Source: Mucilaginibacter sp. KACC 22773 (GTDB taxonomy: Bacteria; Bacteroidota; Bacteroidia; Sphingobacteriales; Sphingobacteriaceae). From it: DNA of 64,000 nucleotides. Below the pieces are notes generated by a model, which had not been told where the DNA came from, ran no database searches, and worked only from the letters and a program-made list of their open reading frames with translations. Below are positions 63,840 through 64,000 of the stretch, in pieces (within the stretch, counting starts at the first letter, position 1; every line of letters starts with the position of its first letter). Where the stretch lies: contig NZ_CP117883.1 in NCBI RefSeq assembly GCF_028736215.1, positions 868,001 to 932,000 of the forward strand, read 5' to 3'. Both the position numbers and the translations under genes were made by a program.

Positions 63840-63928
63840 TTGGGCTTTTTTACTTATTTAATTTTAAGTAATAAGTTACTTAATTGAGATAAAGGCTCAG
63901 CTTGTAGTACTTAATAAAAGAAAATATA

Positions 63929-64000
63929 ATGAAGAAAATTGCTTTAATCACAGGTATAACCGGTCAGGACGGCGCCTATCTAACCGAACTTCTATTGTCA
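63929..64000 (+). CDS. gmd: GDP-mannose 4,6-dehydratase, 5' part (truncated by window edge)
   Basis: The 24 residues MKKIALITGITGQDGAYLTE and onward are the conserved N-terminus of GMD, including the NADP motif TGITGQDG. The enzyme makes GDP-4-keto-6-deoxymannose, the precursor of GDP-fucose, GDP-rhamnose or GDP-perosamine. The rest lies beyond the window, so completeness cannot be judged. Confidence 0.93.
   Translation, partial: MKKIALITGITGQDGAYLTELLLS

Overview
The window reads as a chromosomal segment of a Bacteroidota bacterium, most likely family Sphingobacteriaceae and close to Mucilaginibacter or Pedobacter (inference from gene content and style, not a database match). The signs are the phylum promoter signature TTG-N17-23-TAnnTTTG before several genes, near absence of Shine-Dalgarno sites, an Oar-like TonB-dependent receptor, the order rpoC-DUF3467, and intergenic DNA full of short tandem words folded into inverted repeats.

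Region 1 (1-24.4 kb) is mixed housekeeping and envelope DNA. It holds a DedA protein, secreted or lipid-anchored proteins, a zinc phospholipase C/S1-P1 type enzyme, a methyltransferase, rpsT, radC, pheT, zapA with a coiled-coil partner, a probable 6S RNA, rny, an Mpo1-like protein, the Oar-like receptor, an OlsF-like fused acyltransferase, an HhH protein, apt and an acyl-CoA dehydrogenase. A secreted plug-domain-like gene is interrupted by an in-frame TGA. Repeats are dense here: 16 exact TTGTGAG heptamers, four 58-bp tandem units, two copies of a fixed-length hairpin element and a MITE-like element.

Region 2 (24.4-40.5 kb) is the translation/transcription core: rpsU, a XerC/D recombinase, hpf, four tRNAs (Thr-TGT, Tyr-GTA, Gly-TCC, Thr-GGT), tuf, tRNA-Trp, secE, nusG, rplK, rplA, rplJ, rplL, rpoB, rpoC and a DUF3467 gene. 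Large inverted repeats made of tandem short words lie between the tRNAs and inside the nusG-rplKAJL-rpoBC operon, where such elements are not expected. rpsU, hpf and rpoC carry strong Shine-Dalgarno sequences, unlike most genes here.

Region 3 (40.6-64 kb) is one long, more AT-rich, co-directional exopolysaccharide/O-antigen locus. It starts with Wza-like export and Wzc-like tyrosine kinase genes. Next comes a full CDP-3,6-dideoxyhexose pathway (E3 reductase, rfbF, rfbG, rfbH, RmlC-like epimerase, SDR), which best fits an ascarylose-type L-sugar. It continues with a Wzx flippase, a Wzy-like polymerase, acyltransferases and glycosyltransferases. A second, unusual set of eight genes follows (55.7-62.0 kb): CMP-sugar-acid-type cytidylyltransferase, 2-hydroxyacid dehydrogenase, Gfo/Idh/MocA oxidoreductase, GmhA-like SIS isomerase, SDR, 3-dehydroquinate-synthase-like cyclase, YhcH/NanQ-like protein and cyclase-family hydrolase. 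Then come a DUF115 (Maf-like) protein, a WecG/TagA transferase and the start of gmd. The eight-gene set looks like a route to an undescribed CMP-activated, possibly carbocyclic, acidic building block and is the strongest candidate for a new system. No NeuB-type synthase and no initiating phosphoglycosyl transferase is visible in the window.
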